Shown here: positions 53,881 through 63,603 of the stretch, in pieces
Numbering within the stretch: the first letter of the stretch is position 1
Layout: each line of letters opens with the position of its first letter
Assembly (NCBI GenBank): GCA_016125455.1
Contig: WGLS01000024.1
Span: 1 to 64,000 of the forward strand
Source of the DNA: Alphaproteobacteria bacterium
Lineage (GTDB): Bacteria > Pseudomonadota > Alphaproteobacteria > Caulobacterales > Parvularculaceae
Direction of reading: 5' to 3'
Length of the DNA stretch: 64,000 nucleotides
Position numbers and translations under genes: made by a program
The notes under the pieces: model-generated
Seen by the model: only the letters and a program-made list of their open reading frames with translations
Database searches by the model: none
What the model was told of the DNA's origin: nothing

Positions 53881-55047
53881 TCAGCCGCCGAGATAAATGT
53901 CGAGCGCCGCGCGCAATTTCGCGAGGTCGCTCTGGGAGTCGCCGAGATCGTTGCGGAACCCGTGCAGGGTCGTTCGGCTGACGCCGGTCAGCTGCGCCGC
54001 CTTGGAGACATTGCCGTTCGTCCGCCCGAGCGCCGCCGCCGTCAGATAGCGCACCATCGCCTGCTTGGCTGCCTCGATGTCGTACGAACCGCAAGTCGCC
54101 GGTTCGTCGAACACGATCGCGTCAGGCGTGACGTCCTTGCCGAGCGCGAGGATCATCGCCCGGGTCATGCAATTCTTCAGCTCACGGACGTTGCCTGGCC
54201 ACGCGTGCTGCTTCAGGAGGTCCGCAGCCGCGGGCGTCAGCTTGACCGACGCGCCCGTGCGCTCGCATCGCTTGGCGATGAAGTGTTCGGCAAGCTCAAC
54301 GATGTCGTCCCCCCGCTCGCGCAAGGGCGGCACGTTGATGTTGAGCACATTGATCCGGTAGTGGAGATCGCGACGAAACCTGCCGGCGTCGGCCTCGCTC
54401 GCAAGGTCCTTGTTCGTCGCGGAGATGATCCGCACGTCGACGCGCCGGGCGTCATTGCCGCCCACCGGAGTCACAAGCCCGTCTTCCAGCACCCGCAGGA
54501 AGTTCGCCTGAAGGTCGACTGGCATGTCGCCGATCTCGTCGAGGTGCAGCGTGCCGCCGTCCGCTTGCTCGAACAGGCCGATGCGGTCGCGCTCCGCGCC
54601 GGTGAACGCGCCGCGCACATGGCCAAAGAACTGCGAGCCCGTGAGTTCGCTGTCGACGCGGGCCGCGTTATGAACGACCAGTGGACCGTCGGCGCGTTCG
54701 CTGGCGGCATGCAGCCCTGCCGCGACGGCTTCCTTGCCGACGCCGGTTTCGCCGGTGATGAGCACAGAGTCGGGGTGCGGTCCGTAGGCGGAAATTAACT
54801 CGCGAACCTGGCGGATGGCGCGGCTGGAGCCGATGATCTCGGGCGGCTCTTGCCGCGCCGGCGATGTCGGACGCACGCGGGCTCGCCGCCGTGCGGTGGC
54901 GCCGTTGACCGTCTCGAGCCGGGTGACGACGCCATCATAGTTCGCGGACGTGCTGACGGAGAGCGAGGTCCCGTCGCTTTGCGATATACGGTCGTCGCCG
55001 CCCCTAAGCGAGGCGTTACTGGTATCGTCGCGCATTCTCTCCCCCAA
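53881..55047 (-). CDS. Sigma-54-dependent activator without receiver domain
   Basis: A 388-residue bEBP. The AAA+ domain (about 69-290) has Walker A GETGVGKE (99-106), the sigma-54 contact loop GAFTGA (146-151) and Walker [11 protein letters not shown], with R-finger-type segments after. A Fis-type HTH lies at about 335-375 ([20 protein letters not shown]). The N-terminal ~65 residues are Ser/Thr/Arg-rich, with no receiver, GAF or PAS domain, as in PspF-like activators. It likely drives the sigma-54 promoter at 47662 and maybe its own operon with the barrel gene. Confidence 0.9.
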   Translation of the reverse strand: MGERMRDDTSNASLRGGDDRISQSDGTSLSVSTSANYDGVVTRLETVNGATARRRARVRPTSPARQEPPEIIGSSRAIRQVRELISAYGPHPDSVLITGETGVGKEAVAAGLHAASERADGPLVVHNAARVDSELTGSQFFGHVRGAFTGAERDRIGLFEQADGGTLHLDEIGDMPVDLQANFLRVLEDGLVTPVGGNDARRVDVRIISATNKDLASEADAGRFRRDLHYRINVLNINVPPLRERGDDIVELAEHFIAKRCERTGASVKLTPAAADLLKQHAWPGNVRELKNCMTRAMILALGKDVTPDAIVFDEPATCGSYDIEAAKQAMVRYLTAAALGRTNGNVSKAAQLTGVSRTTLHGFRNDLGDSQSDLAKLRAALDIYLGG

Positions 55048-55643
55048 TAAAGAGCGTGCACATTTGTTGATGTTGACCCGAAGAAGCAGATCTTCAGGCC
55101 GTTGTGTCGTCTAGCCCACGATGCGCATCGGCGTTGCCTTGGCTCCTGACGAACATTCGCCCGGTCCTCAGACGCGGCCACTACGCTTTCCACAGCGCGA
55201 GATTCGGCTGCACTGCGGCGCGAGTCTTCTCTACTCTCGATCGGACGATTCTCGCCCGAGGACAGCAGACGCAAGACGCGTTCCGTATGGACACGGGTCA
55301 CCCCTCCCAGACGACGCGCCGCCTGCGACGCTCGCGTTGCGTTTTTTTAACACTTGCGCATCGCGGTCGGTCAAGTTTCAGCAGTCCAAAATGGAAAAAC
55401 TTTTTGTGACGCAGCGGTAAGGCCATAACTTAACCTCCGTGGCGAGCGGAATTCCCCTCAGGGTTGCGCGAGACGCCCTGCGATTCTCCTGTCCGTCAAA
55501 CTGCATCATGATGACAGGTTCGCTTTTCCGGGCCCCTCGGTTTCAGTTGTCGCCCGGTGGACGGAATTGCCAATGCGGGACTAGGACGATGCGCACGGAG
55601 TCCGGGAAGGGGGCCCGACCCGGCGCAATGATGAGGCGAGCTG
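55048..55643. other. Intergenic region between bEBP and mechanosensitive-channel genes
   Basis: About 595 bases without a clear gene. AT-rich stretches (gttttttttaacacttgcgc near 55340; tggaaaaactttttgtgac near 55391) mark likely promoters, including one for the MscS-type gene. No sigma-54 GG-N10-GC element was seen upstream of the bEBP. Confidence 0.5.
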
Positions 55644-58600
55644 ATGAAATTCCGGAACCGGCATTTGGCGACGGACACCGCAACGACCTGGTCGGGCGGC
55701 TGCGTCATGGGTTCTGTTATTGTCCCGCTCTTCATTGGCCTGCTTTTGGCCTCGCCCGTTGGGGCTCAGAAGCCGGCGGCGGGCGCCGTGATCGAGGACG
55801 CCGCCCCCGAAAGCGCCCCCGAAAGCGCACCTGAAGGCGCTCCGGATGGCGACCGGAACAGCGACCAGGACAAGGGTCCCGATGGCGCTGAACCGGTCGA
55901 CATCGACGCTGTTGCGGCGGCGTTCGATGCCGTTGCGACCGACCTCGCTGAGATTGACGCTGACTTCCGTGCGGAGGAGTCGGCGAACCTCGTCTCTATC
56001 GCCGCTGAGCTTTTGACATTGCGTGATGGCGTGCTGGCCGAGAACGCGAGACTTGACGCGAGGATTGCCTTTCTCCGCCAGGCCTTTGGTGACGCCGCCG
56101 CGGAAGCCCAGGCGAACAACGGGCGGAGCGGAGGGGTTCAGGCGTTTCCATCCGGGCCGGCGCCGGCGAGCGCGGATGGCGCCGCGGCGCCGGCGACGGA
56201 AACGCGGCCGGCCCAGCTCAGCGAGGAGCAGCGCGCGCGACTCGCGGCCCTGCGCGACTCCCGTTCCCGTGGCGCGGCTCTGCTCGGAGCGATCGATTCC
56301 CTTTCGGCCGACGTCGCCGAGCGCCGTCGCCTCAATGAGTTCCGTCGCGGCGTCGACGCCCGCCGCGCCGAAATCTCGGAAATCCAGCAGTTGCTGGCGA
56401 GTGGCGACGGCGTGAACTTCGTCGCAATCCGCGAGCGGCTGCGGGGGCTCAAGACCGAAGCCGCGGAGTCGATACGGCCGCTGCAGGAGACGCGCAGCGC
56501 CCTTGACGCGGATTTGCAGCGGCTTGGTCCTGCGCCTGTTGAAGGGGGCGCGCCCGAGGCGCCCGAGATTGCGACCCAGCGCGAAAAACTTACCGCTTCG
56601 CTGGTCCGTGAGGATGCGGTCGTCCGACAGTCAGACCTGAATGTTGGCGAAATAGATCGCATGCTTGCCGAAATCGACGAGTTGCGTCGTGACCAGTTCT
56701 ACGAGGAGGTGCTGCGCCGAAGCCCCAGCCCCGTCATGCCGAACATGCTTGCCGGCGCGGCCGAAGCTTTCGGCGCCGGCGTCAACGCGTTCCTTGCCGC
56801 GGCGCGCCAGTGGCGCAACGAGCGCGCCGCCGAAGGGGTCCTGTGGAACGCCTACGGCATGACGGCCCTCGGCCTGTTGATCGGCGTCGTCCTCTTCGGC
56901 CCGACGCGGCGCTGGGCGAATCGCCAGGTCATCACGCGGCTCGAAGAGCGCGAGCCGACCGCCGGCCGTCGCGCAGGTGCGGCGCTTGTCCGCGTTTTCG
57001 CGCGCGCCGTGCCGGGTTTCATCGGCGGGGCGATCGTCTTTCAGGCGTTGCGCTCCCAGGGCGTCATTACGCCCGAGGTTGCGCCGTTCGCCCGCTGCCT
57101 GTGGTTCGGGTTTCTGGCGCTCCTCGTGGTCGATGCCGGGACGGTCGCGGCGTTCGCGCCCGGCACGCCGGGCTGGCGACTCGTGCCGCTCGCCACGCGG
57201 GGCGTCGGCATTGCGCGCGGCGCCTTTACGCTTGTGACCTTCCTGTTCTTTGCTGACCGCGCGCTGACGGCCGGCGCCAGCGCATTTGGCGCTGACGATC
57301 GGCTCGCCCTCGTGCAGAGCGCCCTCGTCGCGATCCTCATGGGCTTCATATTCCTTGGGCTGTCCCACAAATCCGTTTGGCGGCTTGCCGAGGGCAGGGA
57401 GGAAGCGACGCCGCAGGATTCGTTCCGCATCGGGCGCAATGTCAGGCTGCTAGTCCGTTTCGTCGCCCTTGCCGCCATCCTCGCAACCGTCTCCGGTTAT
57501 GTGTCGCTCGGGCATTACCTCTCTACACGGACGTTCATGCTGGGCGGCCTCGCCGCCGGCGCGCTGTTCGTGCGGCTAATCGCGCAACAGGGGCTTCAGG
57601 CCCTTGGCCGGACCGTGTCGACGGCGTCGGCCGAGGGCGAAAACCAGGAGCGGCTGATCTTTTTCTGGATTGGCGCGGTCCTCGATCTCCTCATTGTCCT
57701 TTCCCTTGCGCCGGTGATCGCGCTGATCCTCGGTGCGGAATGGGAGGACGTCAGGGGCTGGGTCAGCGACGCGTTCTTCGGATTCAAGGTCGGCGGCGTG
57801 ACGATTTCGATCGCCCAGATATTCATCGCGCTTGGCATCTTCATTGGTATTCTGACGATTACGCGATTCATTCAGGGGCTGGGCGAAAAGCGCTTCCTGC
57901 CCCGGACCCGGCTTGACACGGGGTTGCAAAACTCCCTGAAGACGCTGATCGGCTATGTCGGCCTTGTCATCGCGTTTGCGGCCGCCGTCAGCGCCCTTGG
58001 CTTCAATCTTTCCAATCTCGCCATCATTGCGGGCGCCCTGTCGGTCGGCATCGGTTTTGGCCTCCAGAGCATCGTCAACAATTTCGTTTCGGGCCTGATT
58101 CTTCTTTTTGAACGTCCGATCAAGGTCGGCGACTGGGTCGTCACGTCATCGGGCGAAGGCATCGTCAAGAAAATCAGTGTGCGCTCGACAGAGATCGAAA
58201 CATTCGACCGTTCTTCGGTGATCCTCCCTAATTCGGAACTGATCTCGAACGCGGTGGTCAACTGGACGCACAAGGACAAGCTTGGCCGCGTGATTATCGC
58301 GGTGGGAGTCTCGTATGATTCCGACCCTGAGGAAGTGATCAGGCTGCTCGAGGAGGTGGGGCGCGAATCGTCGGCGATGGTGAGCTATCCAGCGCCGTAC
58401 GTCTATTTCGTCGGGTTCGGCGATTCCTCGCTCGACTTTGAGCTGCGCGGAATCATTCGCGACGTCAATTCCGGGCTCTCGGCCAAGACGGCGCTGCGCG
58501 TTGCGGTCTTCAAGAAGCTGAAGGGCGCGGGGATCGAAATTCCCTTCCCTCAGCGCGATCTCAATATCCGCTCCGGTCTTTATCCGGTTCCGGAGGGCAT

Positions 58601-58685
58601 GCCGCCAGGCGATGGGCAGGGCAATGCCGCAGACGCAAGTCCGGCGGCGGCGAGGTCCGGACCGGCGTCAAGGAGCGCCGGTTGA
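55644..58685 (+). CDS. Large MscS-family mechanosensitive channel with DUF3772
   Basis: A 1013-residue inner-membrane channel. Layout: signal peptide (about 22-42; MGSVIVPLFIGLLLASPVGA), a periplasmic coiled-coil region with the DUF3772 segment (about 185-350), then about ten membrane helices (about 390-800) ending in the MscS pore and beta domain: AAVSALGFNLSNLAIIAGAL, SVGIGFGLQSIVNNFVSGLI, LFERPIKVGDWV, RSTEIETFDRSSVILPNSEL. A second start at ATG 55707 would remove 21 N-terminal residues. Acts as a tension valve against osmotic shock. Confidence 0.92.
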   Translation: MKFRNRHLATDTATTWSGGCVMGSVIVPLFIGLLLASPVGAQKPAAGAVIEDAAPESAPESAPEGAPDGDRNSDQDKGPDGAEPVDIDAVAAAFDAVATDLAEIDADFRAEESANLVSIAAELLTLRDGVLAENARLDARIAFLRQAFGDAAAEAQANNGRSGGVQAFPSGPAPASADGAAAPATETRPAQLSEEQRARLAALRDSRSRGAALLGAIDSLSADVAERRRLNEFRRGVDARRAEISEIQQLLASGDGVNFVAIRERLRGLKTEAAESIRPLQETRSALDADLQRLGPAPVEGGAPEAPEIATQREKLTASLVREDAVVRQSDLNVGEIDRMLAEIDELRRDQFYEEVLRRSPSPVMPNMLAGAAEAFGAGVNAFLAAARQWRNERAAEGVLWNAYGMTALGLLIGVVLFGPTRRWANRQVITRLEEREPTAGRRAGAALVRVFARAVPGFIGGAIVFQALRSQGVITPEVAPFARCLWFGFLALLVVDAGTVAAFAPGTPGWRLVPLATRGVGIARGAFTLVTFLFFADRALTAGASAFGADDRLALVQSALVAILMGFIFLGLSHKSVWRLAEGREEATPQDSFRIGRNVRLLVRFVALAAILATVSGYVSLGHYLSTRTFMLGGLAAGALFVRLIAQQGLQALGRTVSTASAEGENQERLIFFWIGAVLDLLIVLSLAPVIALILGAEWEDVRGWVSDAFFGFKVGGVTISIAQIFIALGIFIGILTITRFIQGLGEKRFLPRTRLDTGLQNSLKTLIGYVGLVIAFAAAVSALGFNLSNLAIIAGALSVGIGFGLQSIVNNFVSGLILLFERPIKVGDWVVTSSGEGIVKKISVRSTEIETFDRSSVILPNSELISNAVVNWTHKDKLGRVIIAVGVSYDSDPEEVIRLLEEVGRESSAMVSYPAPYVYFVGFGDSSLDFELRGIIRDVNSGLSAKTALRVAVFKKLKGAGIEIPFPQRDLNIRSGLYPVPEGMPPGDGQGNAADASPAAARSGPASRSAG

Positions 58686-58699
58686 TCGCCGGCGGGCGA

Positions 58700-59311
58700 C
58701 TACTTGCAGCAGGTGCTGAAGACGCCGCCGACATTGCCGCTGCAGTCGCAGTTTTCCCGCGTATTGACCCCATAGCCGCGGCCCCGTCCGCGCCGTGTGG
58801 CAATTGCCGCGGCTCTTGCCTTTTCCACTTCGGCGTCGATCCGGCGCAGCTCAACCGTCAGGTCGGAGAATTCCTCCCGCGACCTGCGCCATTCCGCTCT
58901 CGACGAGGCGCAGGCGGCCTCCTGATAGGCGTTCATCTCCATGCACCGGGCATGGGCGCGGCAGCTTGACGATATTGCGCGGTACTGAACGTCAGTTTGC
59001 GCATCGAAGCGGTTCAACTTGTCGCGCAGGGCGTAAACGCGCTCGGTGAGGCCGTCGTCCGCGCCGTCGAGTCCTGCGAAGTCCTGCCCGCCCAGTATCC
59101 CCCGGCTGCGCGCGCTCCGGTCCTTCAGGGCCACCAGCTGGGAGTCAAGACCCGCCCCGTCGCAGATTGCGCCCGTCTCGCGATAGGGGCTAGGCGCGCC
59201 GCCGTAGCCGACGACGACAGGATCTCCGCCAGTGGTTTGACATGCGCCGAGGGCCGAGATGATCGCCGCGGTCATTGCCAGTTTCTTCAACATCGCCTTC
59301 ACCTTGTTCAA
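58700..59311 (-). CDS. Cys-rich hypothetical lipoprotein
   Basis: A 203-residue protein with a lipoprotein signal (MNKVKAMLKKLAMTAAIISA, lipobox LGAC, Cys24). The middle is helical and charged (ALRDKLNRFD, EEFSDLTVELRRIDAEVEKA), with several cysteines (AISSSCRAHARCMEMNAYQE, AACASSR) and a C-terminal CDCSGNVGGVFSTCCK. Not recognised. It follows the Sel1/PGB gene by 45 bases on the same strand, so a joint envelope role is likely. Convergent with the MscS gene (14 bases apart). Confidence 0.65.
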   Translation of the reverse strand: MNKVKAMLKKLAMTAAIISALGACQTTGGDPVVVGYGGAPSPYRETGAICDGAGLDSQLVALKDRSARSRGILGGQDFAGLDGADDGLTERVYALRDKLNRFDAQTDVQYRAISSSCRAHARCMEMNAYQEAACASSRAEWRRSREEFSDLTVELRRIDAEVEKARAAAIATRRGRGRGYGVNTRENCDCSGNVGGVFSTCCK

Positions 59312-59356
59312 TCCGCCATCGTTGAGCGTGCGCCGCGGCCCTAGAGGACAGGCGCT

Positions 59357-61549
59357 TCAGTTCGGCCGGCAACCTTCGCCGACAGGCTCAAGTCGCGCCG
59401 CGTAGAATTCGTTGAGCTCAAGCTCTTCCTTGATTTTCTCCCAGCGCTCGCTCGGCGGCAGGGGGCCAAACAGTTCGATCAAACGCTGCGCCGGGCGGTT
59501 GCCTGCGTTCGCGGCCTCCGTCAGGTAAGCGTCCGCTTGCTGAATGTTCTCAACGAGGTCGCACAGCCGATAGCTCGAAATCACGGTGCCCGTGCCATAG
59601 ATCAGCGCCAGGTTGAATTTTGCGTCTGCGTCGCCGCGCTGGGCCGCGAATTTCAGAAACCGGATGCCCGCGTCTGTATTCTGCACGACCCCGAGGCCGG
59701 CGATGTACATGACGCCAAGCAGGTTCATCGATTTCGGGTCGGCGTTCACCTGCGCGGCCGAGCAGATGAGGTACACAGTCTCGATCGGCGTCAGGTCGCC
59801 GGTTTCGCTGAACCCGATCTCTCGCTGGAAGAGCCGCGTCGCGTCGCGCGTGCCCGGCCCGTAGCGCCCGTCAATGTCGCCTTCGTAATAACCCTTCGAC
59901 GCCAGCGCGCGCTGGCGCGAGGCGAGGTCGATGAGCGCGCCGCCATCGGCGCTCGCGTCATAGTCGCGCGAGATGCGGGCAAGGCTTTCGGGCGAGTATT
60001 CGCAGGTCAGGTTGAGCGCCGCCAGGCGCTTGCCGGCAAGTTCGGCGTACTCGGACTGGCAGGCGCGACCAACCGCCAGTGCGCGATTGAACTTGGATCG
60101 CGCCCGCGCGACGCGGCCCACGGCCATGTCGGCTTCGCCGCGCTTGAAGTGGTACTTTGACAGGTCAGCGCAGGTCAGCGCCGGCTCGCGCTCGCTGCAC
60201 TCCTCGCCGGCGTCGAGGTCGATGCAGTCGTCGGGCAGGCCGTCCGGCGCCCGCGGCGCGATGTTCTCGACCGACGCAGCGCCCGGCGCGTTGCGATAGG
60301 CCTGCGAGCCGGAGCCGCCTCGCCCGCGCCCCGGTTCAATCCGGCGGCCTGGAAAGACCCGCTTTCGGTCGACATAGACGCCAACGATGCGATCAATCAG
60401 TTCACCGAACGTCGGCAGGTTCGCAGCCGAGCCGAAGTATCCGGACCGGATCACCGCATCGAATTCGTCGCATTCCTCGTCGGTGAATTCCGCGACGCCA
60501 AGCTCGCACGGGTTTTCCCGTCCGTCCCATCCGCTGAGCTCGGCTTCATAGCGCACGACGGCGCGCGACCGGTACTCATCGCGAATCTGCTCGATCGCCT
60601 CGGACAGCAGCGTGCGGCCGCAATAGGCGTCCTGATCGCCGCCGAAGCGGTCGGCAAGCTGTTTCAGCTGAGCGTTCGCCCGCTGTCGAAGCGCGTTTTC
60701 CCGTTGCTGCGTGAATTTGTAGTAGTTCGCTGTCTCGGCGCGCCATTCGTACCCGGATGTCAGGCCGCACAGCGATGACATGTGAAAATATGTATAGGCG
60801 AGGTTCTGGGCGTCATTCTGTTGCGGCCAGAGATAGTCGTTCGGTTCGTCATAGCGCAGGCGGCTGCGCATGCGTCGCGCCAGCCGGAAGGCGTCCGCCC
60901 CGAGATAGTACTGTCCCAGCCGCAACAGGCCGAGATCGCCGTTCATTTCGTGCAGCGCGATGAACTGCTGATAGAGTTCCTCATAGTCCTCGGTCGGAAT
61001 ATTGAGGTCCTTGTAAAGGCGCGTGGCGTCTGGATGTCCATTGCTGGCGGCGAGATAGAAATGCAGGCCGGCCTCGCGCTTTCGATTGGTTCGGTCCCGC
61101 TCGTAAAGGCCAAGCAGGATGTGGTCGGCGGGGTCGCCAATGACCGAATCCGCCATCGCGACGGAGCCCGTCTTGCGGTCGACGACGTGGATGAGCTTGG
61201 TGTTGACGGTCCAGTCGCGAGCGACGGCGTCCGGCAGGATTACCGACGAGGTGGCGCTGATGCGCGCGCCCTCAAGCGCCTGATAGTCATTCTCGTTGTA
61301 GCGTTGGCCCATCCGGAATGTCTGGGAGAGGATGCCATAGGACAGCGCAAACGCAGCGACCGCGACAACGATAAAGAAAGTCGCGGCCTGGAGGAATTCG
61401 ACCGTCTTGCGAAGGAACGACTTGTTCGAACCGCTGCCGCCGCCTGAACCATCGCTTGCCGCCGCGGCGGCGGCAGCCGCTGCGCCGCCGAAGCGAGCGC
61501 GCGTTCTTTCCCCGGAACTCCTGATCCCCACGAAACTCCCCACGCTCAT
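59357..61549 (-). CDS. Membrane-anchored protein with peptidoglycan-binding and Sel1-like repeats
   Basis: A 730-residue protein: Ala/Gly-rich cytoplasmic N-terminus, one transmembrane helix (about 51-75; FLQAATFFIVVAVAAFALSY), a long periplasmic region with a helical repeat section, a peptidoglycan-binding-type motif around 545-580 (LASKGYYEGDIDGRYGPGTR-DATRLFQREIG) and Sel1-like repeats (GVMYIAGLGVVQNTDAGIRF, AAQRGDADAKFNLALIYGTG) near the end. Binding the cell wall and scaffolding other proteins are plausible roles. The repeat count and partners are unknown. Confidence 0.75.
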   Translation of the reverse strand: MSVGSFVGIRSSGERTRARFGGAAAAAAAAASDGSGGGSGSNKSFLRKTVEFLQAATFFIVVAVAAFALSYGILSQTFRMGQRYNENDYQALEGARISATSSVILPDAVARDWTVNTKLIHVVDRKTGSVAMADSVIGDPADHILLGLYERDRTNRKREAGLHFYLAASNGHPDATRLYKDLNIPTEDYEELYQQFIALHEMNGDLGLLRLGQYYLGADAFRLARRMRSRLRYDEPNDYLWPQQNDAQNLAYTYFHMSSLCGLTSGYEWRAETANYYKFTQQRENALRQRANAQLKQLADRFGGDQDAYCGRTLLSEAIEQIRDEYRSRAVVRYEAELSGWDGRENPCELGVAEFTDEECDEFDAVIRSGYFGSAANLPTFGELIDRIVGVYVDRKRVFPGRRIEPGRGRGGSGSQAYRNAPGAASVENIAPRAPDGLPDDCIDLDAGEECSEREPALTCADLSKYHFKRGEADMAVGRVARARSKFNRALAVGRACQSEYAELAGKRLAALNLTCEYSPESLARISRDYDASADGGALIDLASRQRALASKGYYEGDIDGRYGPGTRDATRLFQREIGFSETGDLTPIETVYLICSAAQVNADPKSMNLLGVMYIAGLGVVQNTDAGIRFLKFAAQRGDADAKFNLALIYGTGTVISSYRLCDLVENIQQADAYLTEAANAGNRPAQRLIELFGPLPPSERWEKIKEELELNEFYAARLEPVGEGCRPN

Positions 61550-61631
61550 CCCCGTCGTTAACTATAACGACGAAGCGCGTCGCCTCAAGCGGGAAGTCGT
61601 TGGGAGGTTGTGCTTGGCGGCAGGTATCTGG

Positions 61632-61934
61632 TCAGGGGTCAACCGGCCCGATGCGGTCGTCGTGACCGCTGCGATCGGAATGAAACACGAGCGCCATCAG
61701 GCCGACGGCGACGCCAATGGTTCCCGCAACGCCGAGAAACATCGCGAACCGGACGTGGAAACCTGCGCCGAACGCTTCGAACCGCGCCAGCAGGGCGATC
61801 AGGAGCAAGGCGATTGTCACGCCGAGGGTCGTCAGAACGGCAAAAACAGCGGTTGGCGTCCGCGAACCCGGCCCGGGCGTTGCCCCTGGCGGTCCGTCTT
61901 CTTCCTTGGCGTCCGGCGTTTCTAGCGTGGGCAT
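61632..61934 (-). CDS. Small two-helix membrane protein
   Basis: ATG 61934 with AGGACGAG directly upstream gives 100 residues: a Pro/Glu-rich cytoplasmic start (MPTLETPDAKEEDGPPGATP), helix 1 (about 29-50; AVFAVLTTLGVTIALLLIAL), helix 2 (about 62-84; FAMFLGVAGTIGVAVGLMAL) and a short tail. No family recognised. An in-frame upstream extension looks like antisense noise. Gap of 86 bases to the pxpC gene behind it. Confidence 0.6.
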   Translation of the reverse strand: MPTLETPDAKEEDGPPGATPGPGSRTPTAVFAVLTTLGVTIALLLIALLARFEAFGAGFHVRFAMFLGVAGTIGVAVGLMALVFHSDRSGHDDRIGPVDP

Positions 61935-62020
61935 CTCGTCCTGCGGTCGTGGCGTCCGGTCGGGAATTGGCGTTGCGGCGCCGGTTTGGCAACCGGCGTT
62001 CACGGGATTGCGCACGCGCG

Positions 62021-62977
62021 TCAGAATGTGAAATCGGGGATCCAGCCCCTTACAAGCGTCGATTTCTCGACAAGTTCCGCCGTTGCGTCTTCGAACGTCC
62101 GGCTGAGCAGGCGCACCGTGGCGCCCGGCCGGAGTTGGCCGATCAGGTGGCGGTCGCAGCGCGCAATGCTGGCGATCCTGGGATAGCCGCCCGTAGTCTG
62201 CGCGTCGGCGCCAAGGATGATCGGCGCGCCATCCTCCGGGCACTGGACGAGGCCCGGAAACGCTGCGGCGCTCTTCATGCGGCCGTCCGACCGGAGCTCG
62301 AGCGTCACGCCGTCGAGGCGGACGCCGGTCCGGTCAACCTGGCGACTGACGCGAAAATCGCTGGCGAAAAGCGCCTCACGGCTGCTCGGCGCGAGGCGCG
62401 AGGTTTCCGCTGATGGCGTCGCGCGCAACGCCGCGGCCTTCTGCGGCGCAAGCCGCAGCGCCGCCGGTGTCTCAAGGGCCGCCTGGGATTCAAGGGCCGG
62501 CAGCAGCGCGGCCCTGGCGCGAAACTTCAGGACGTCGCCCGGCTGCAGTGACCGGCCGTGAAGGCCGCCTATCCGCGCCGGCAGGTAGGTCGACGCCGAC
62601 CCGAATGCGGCGGCGGCAATCATGCCGCCTTCGACGGCAAGGTACGTGCGCATGCCTGTCTCCGGCGGCGGCAGGACAAGCGTTGCGCCAGCTGCGGCCC
62701 GGTGGCTGCGATGAAGCCGGACCGGCGAGCCGTCGAGTGTCGCGGCGCACGGCGCCCCGGCGAGCGCAAAAATAGCGTCGACGTCAAAGCGCGCCTCAAA
62801 ACCGCCGAGCGTGATTTCGACGCCGAGCGCCGCCGCCGGCAAGCCGACAAGCCGGTTCGCGAGGGCGAGGGAGAGCGGGTCCGCCGGCCCGGCCCAGGGA
62901 AGTCCCTGGTGCCGCGCGCCGCGGCGCGGCGCGCCCTGGAGCGTCGACTGAAGGCCGGCCGAAACGATGGTCAACAT
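62021..62977 (-). CDS. pxpC: 5-oxoprolinase subunit PxpC (KipA-like carboxyltransferase-fold)
   Basis: A 318-residue protein of the biotin-dependent carboxyltransferase (urea amidolyase-like) family; ending in ILGADAQTTGGYPRIASIAR is diagnostic, with SRQVDRTGVRLDGV and GPADPLSLALANRLVG. PxpABC hydrolyses 5-oxoproline using ATP. It overlaps pxpB by 7 bases. Confidence 0.92.
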   Translation of the reverse strand: MLTIVSAGLQSTLQGAPRRGARHQGLPWAGPADPLSLALANRLVGLPAAALGVEITLGGFEARFDVDAIFALAGAPCAATLDGSPVRLHRSHRAAAGATLVLPPPETGMRTYLAVEGGMIAAAAFGSASTYLPARIGGLHGRSLQPGDVLKFRARAALLPALESQAALETPAALRLAPQKAAALRATPSAETSRLAPSSREALFASDFRVSRQVDRTGVRLDGVTLELRSDGRMKSAAAFPGLVQCPEDGAPIILGADAQTTGGYPRIASIARCDRHLIGQLRPGATVRLLSRTFEDATAELVEKSTLVRGWIPDFTF

Positions 62978-63603
62978 GGCGCGCGAAGGAAACGGACGCG
63001 ATCGCCGGGCGCCAGCCGGAACGGATTGTCTGCATCTGGATCAAATAGCGTCTCGTCAATGCGGCCGATGATCGGCCAGCCGCCTGGCGAGGCGATGGCG
63101 TAGAGCCCCGTGAATGCGCCGCTGACGCCGATTGATCCGGCGGGAAGTCGCGGGCGAGGCGTTTTCAGGCGAGGCGCCTCAAGCGCCGGGTCGAGCCCGG
63201 ACAGGTAAGCGAATCCCGGCATGAAGCCGATCATCTCAACGCGATGAATCCGCTTCGTATGCAGTTCGATGAACGCATCCGGCGAGAGGTTCGCCGCTGC
63301 GGCCAGGCGATCAAGGTCCGGGCCGTCGTCCCCGCCATAGCGCGCCCGCAGCTCAATGACCTCGTTGTCCGGCCAGTCGGCGGTTTCGATCGCTTGCGCC
63401 GCATCGGCCAGGAGCCGGCGCGCCGCCCCGGCGTCGAGCCGCAACGGATCGAACAGGACGCCAACGCTGTCGAGGCCGGGCGTTACTTCGTCAAAGACCC
63501 CCGTTGCGCGCAGTCGCGCGGCAAGGGCATGCGCCGCCACCGCAGATGGCGTCCGTATGCTGATTGCATCTTCTGCAATAGCTGATGCCTCGGCGAGTGT
63601 CAT
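62971..63603 (-). CDS. pxpB: 5-oxoprolinase subunit PxpB (KipI-like)
   Basis: A 210-residue KipI-type subunit. IGFMPGFAYLSGLDPALEAP, RPRLPAGSIGVSGAFTGLYA and SPGGWPIIGRIDETLFDPD are family hallmarks. Its start overlaps the pxpA stop by 4 bases. Confidence 0.93.
   Translation of the reverse strand: MTLAEASAIAEDAISIRTPSAVAAHALAARLRATGVFDEVTPGLDSVGVLFDPLRLDAGAARRLLADAAQAIETADWPDNEVIELRARYGGDDGPDLDRLAAAANLSPDAFIELHTKRIHRVEMIGFMPGFAYLSGLDPALEAPRLKTPRPRLPAGSIGVSGAFTGLYAIASPGGWPIIGRIDETLFDPDADNPFRLAPGDRVRFLRAPC

Noticed and set aside
55439-55834. 131-residue plus-strand ORF before the MscS gene
   Set aside because: It overlaps the MscS start in another frame and has no recognisable feature.
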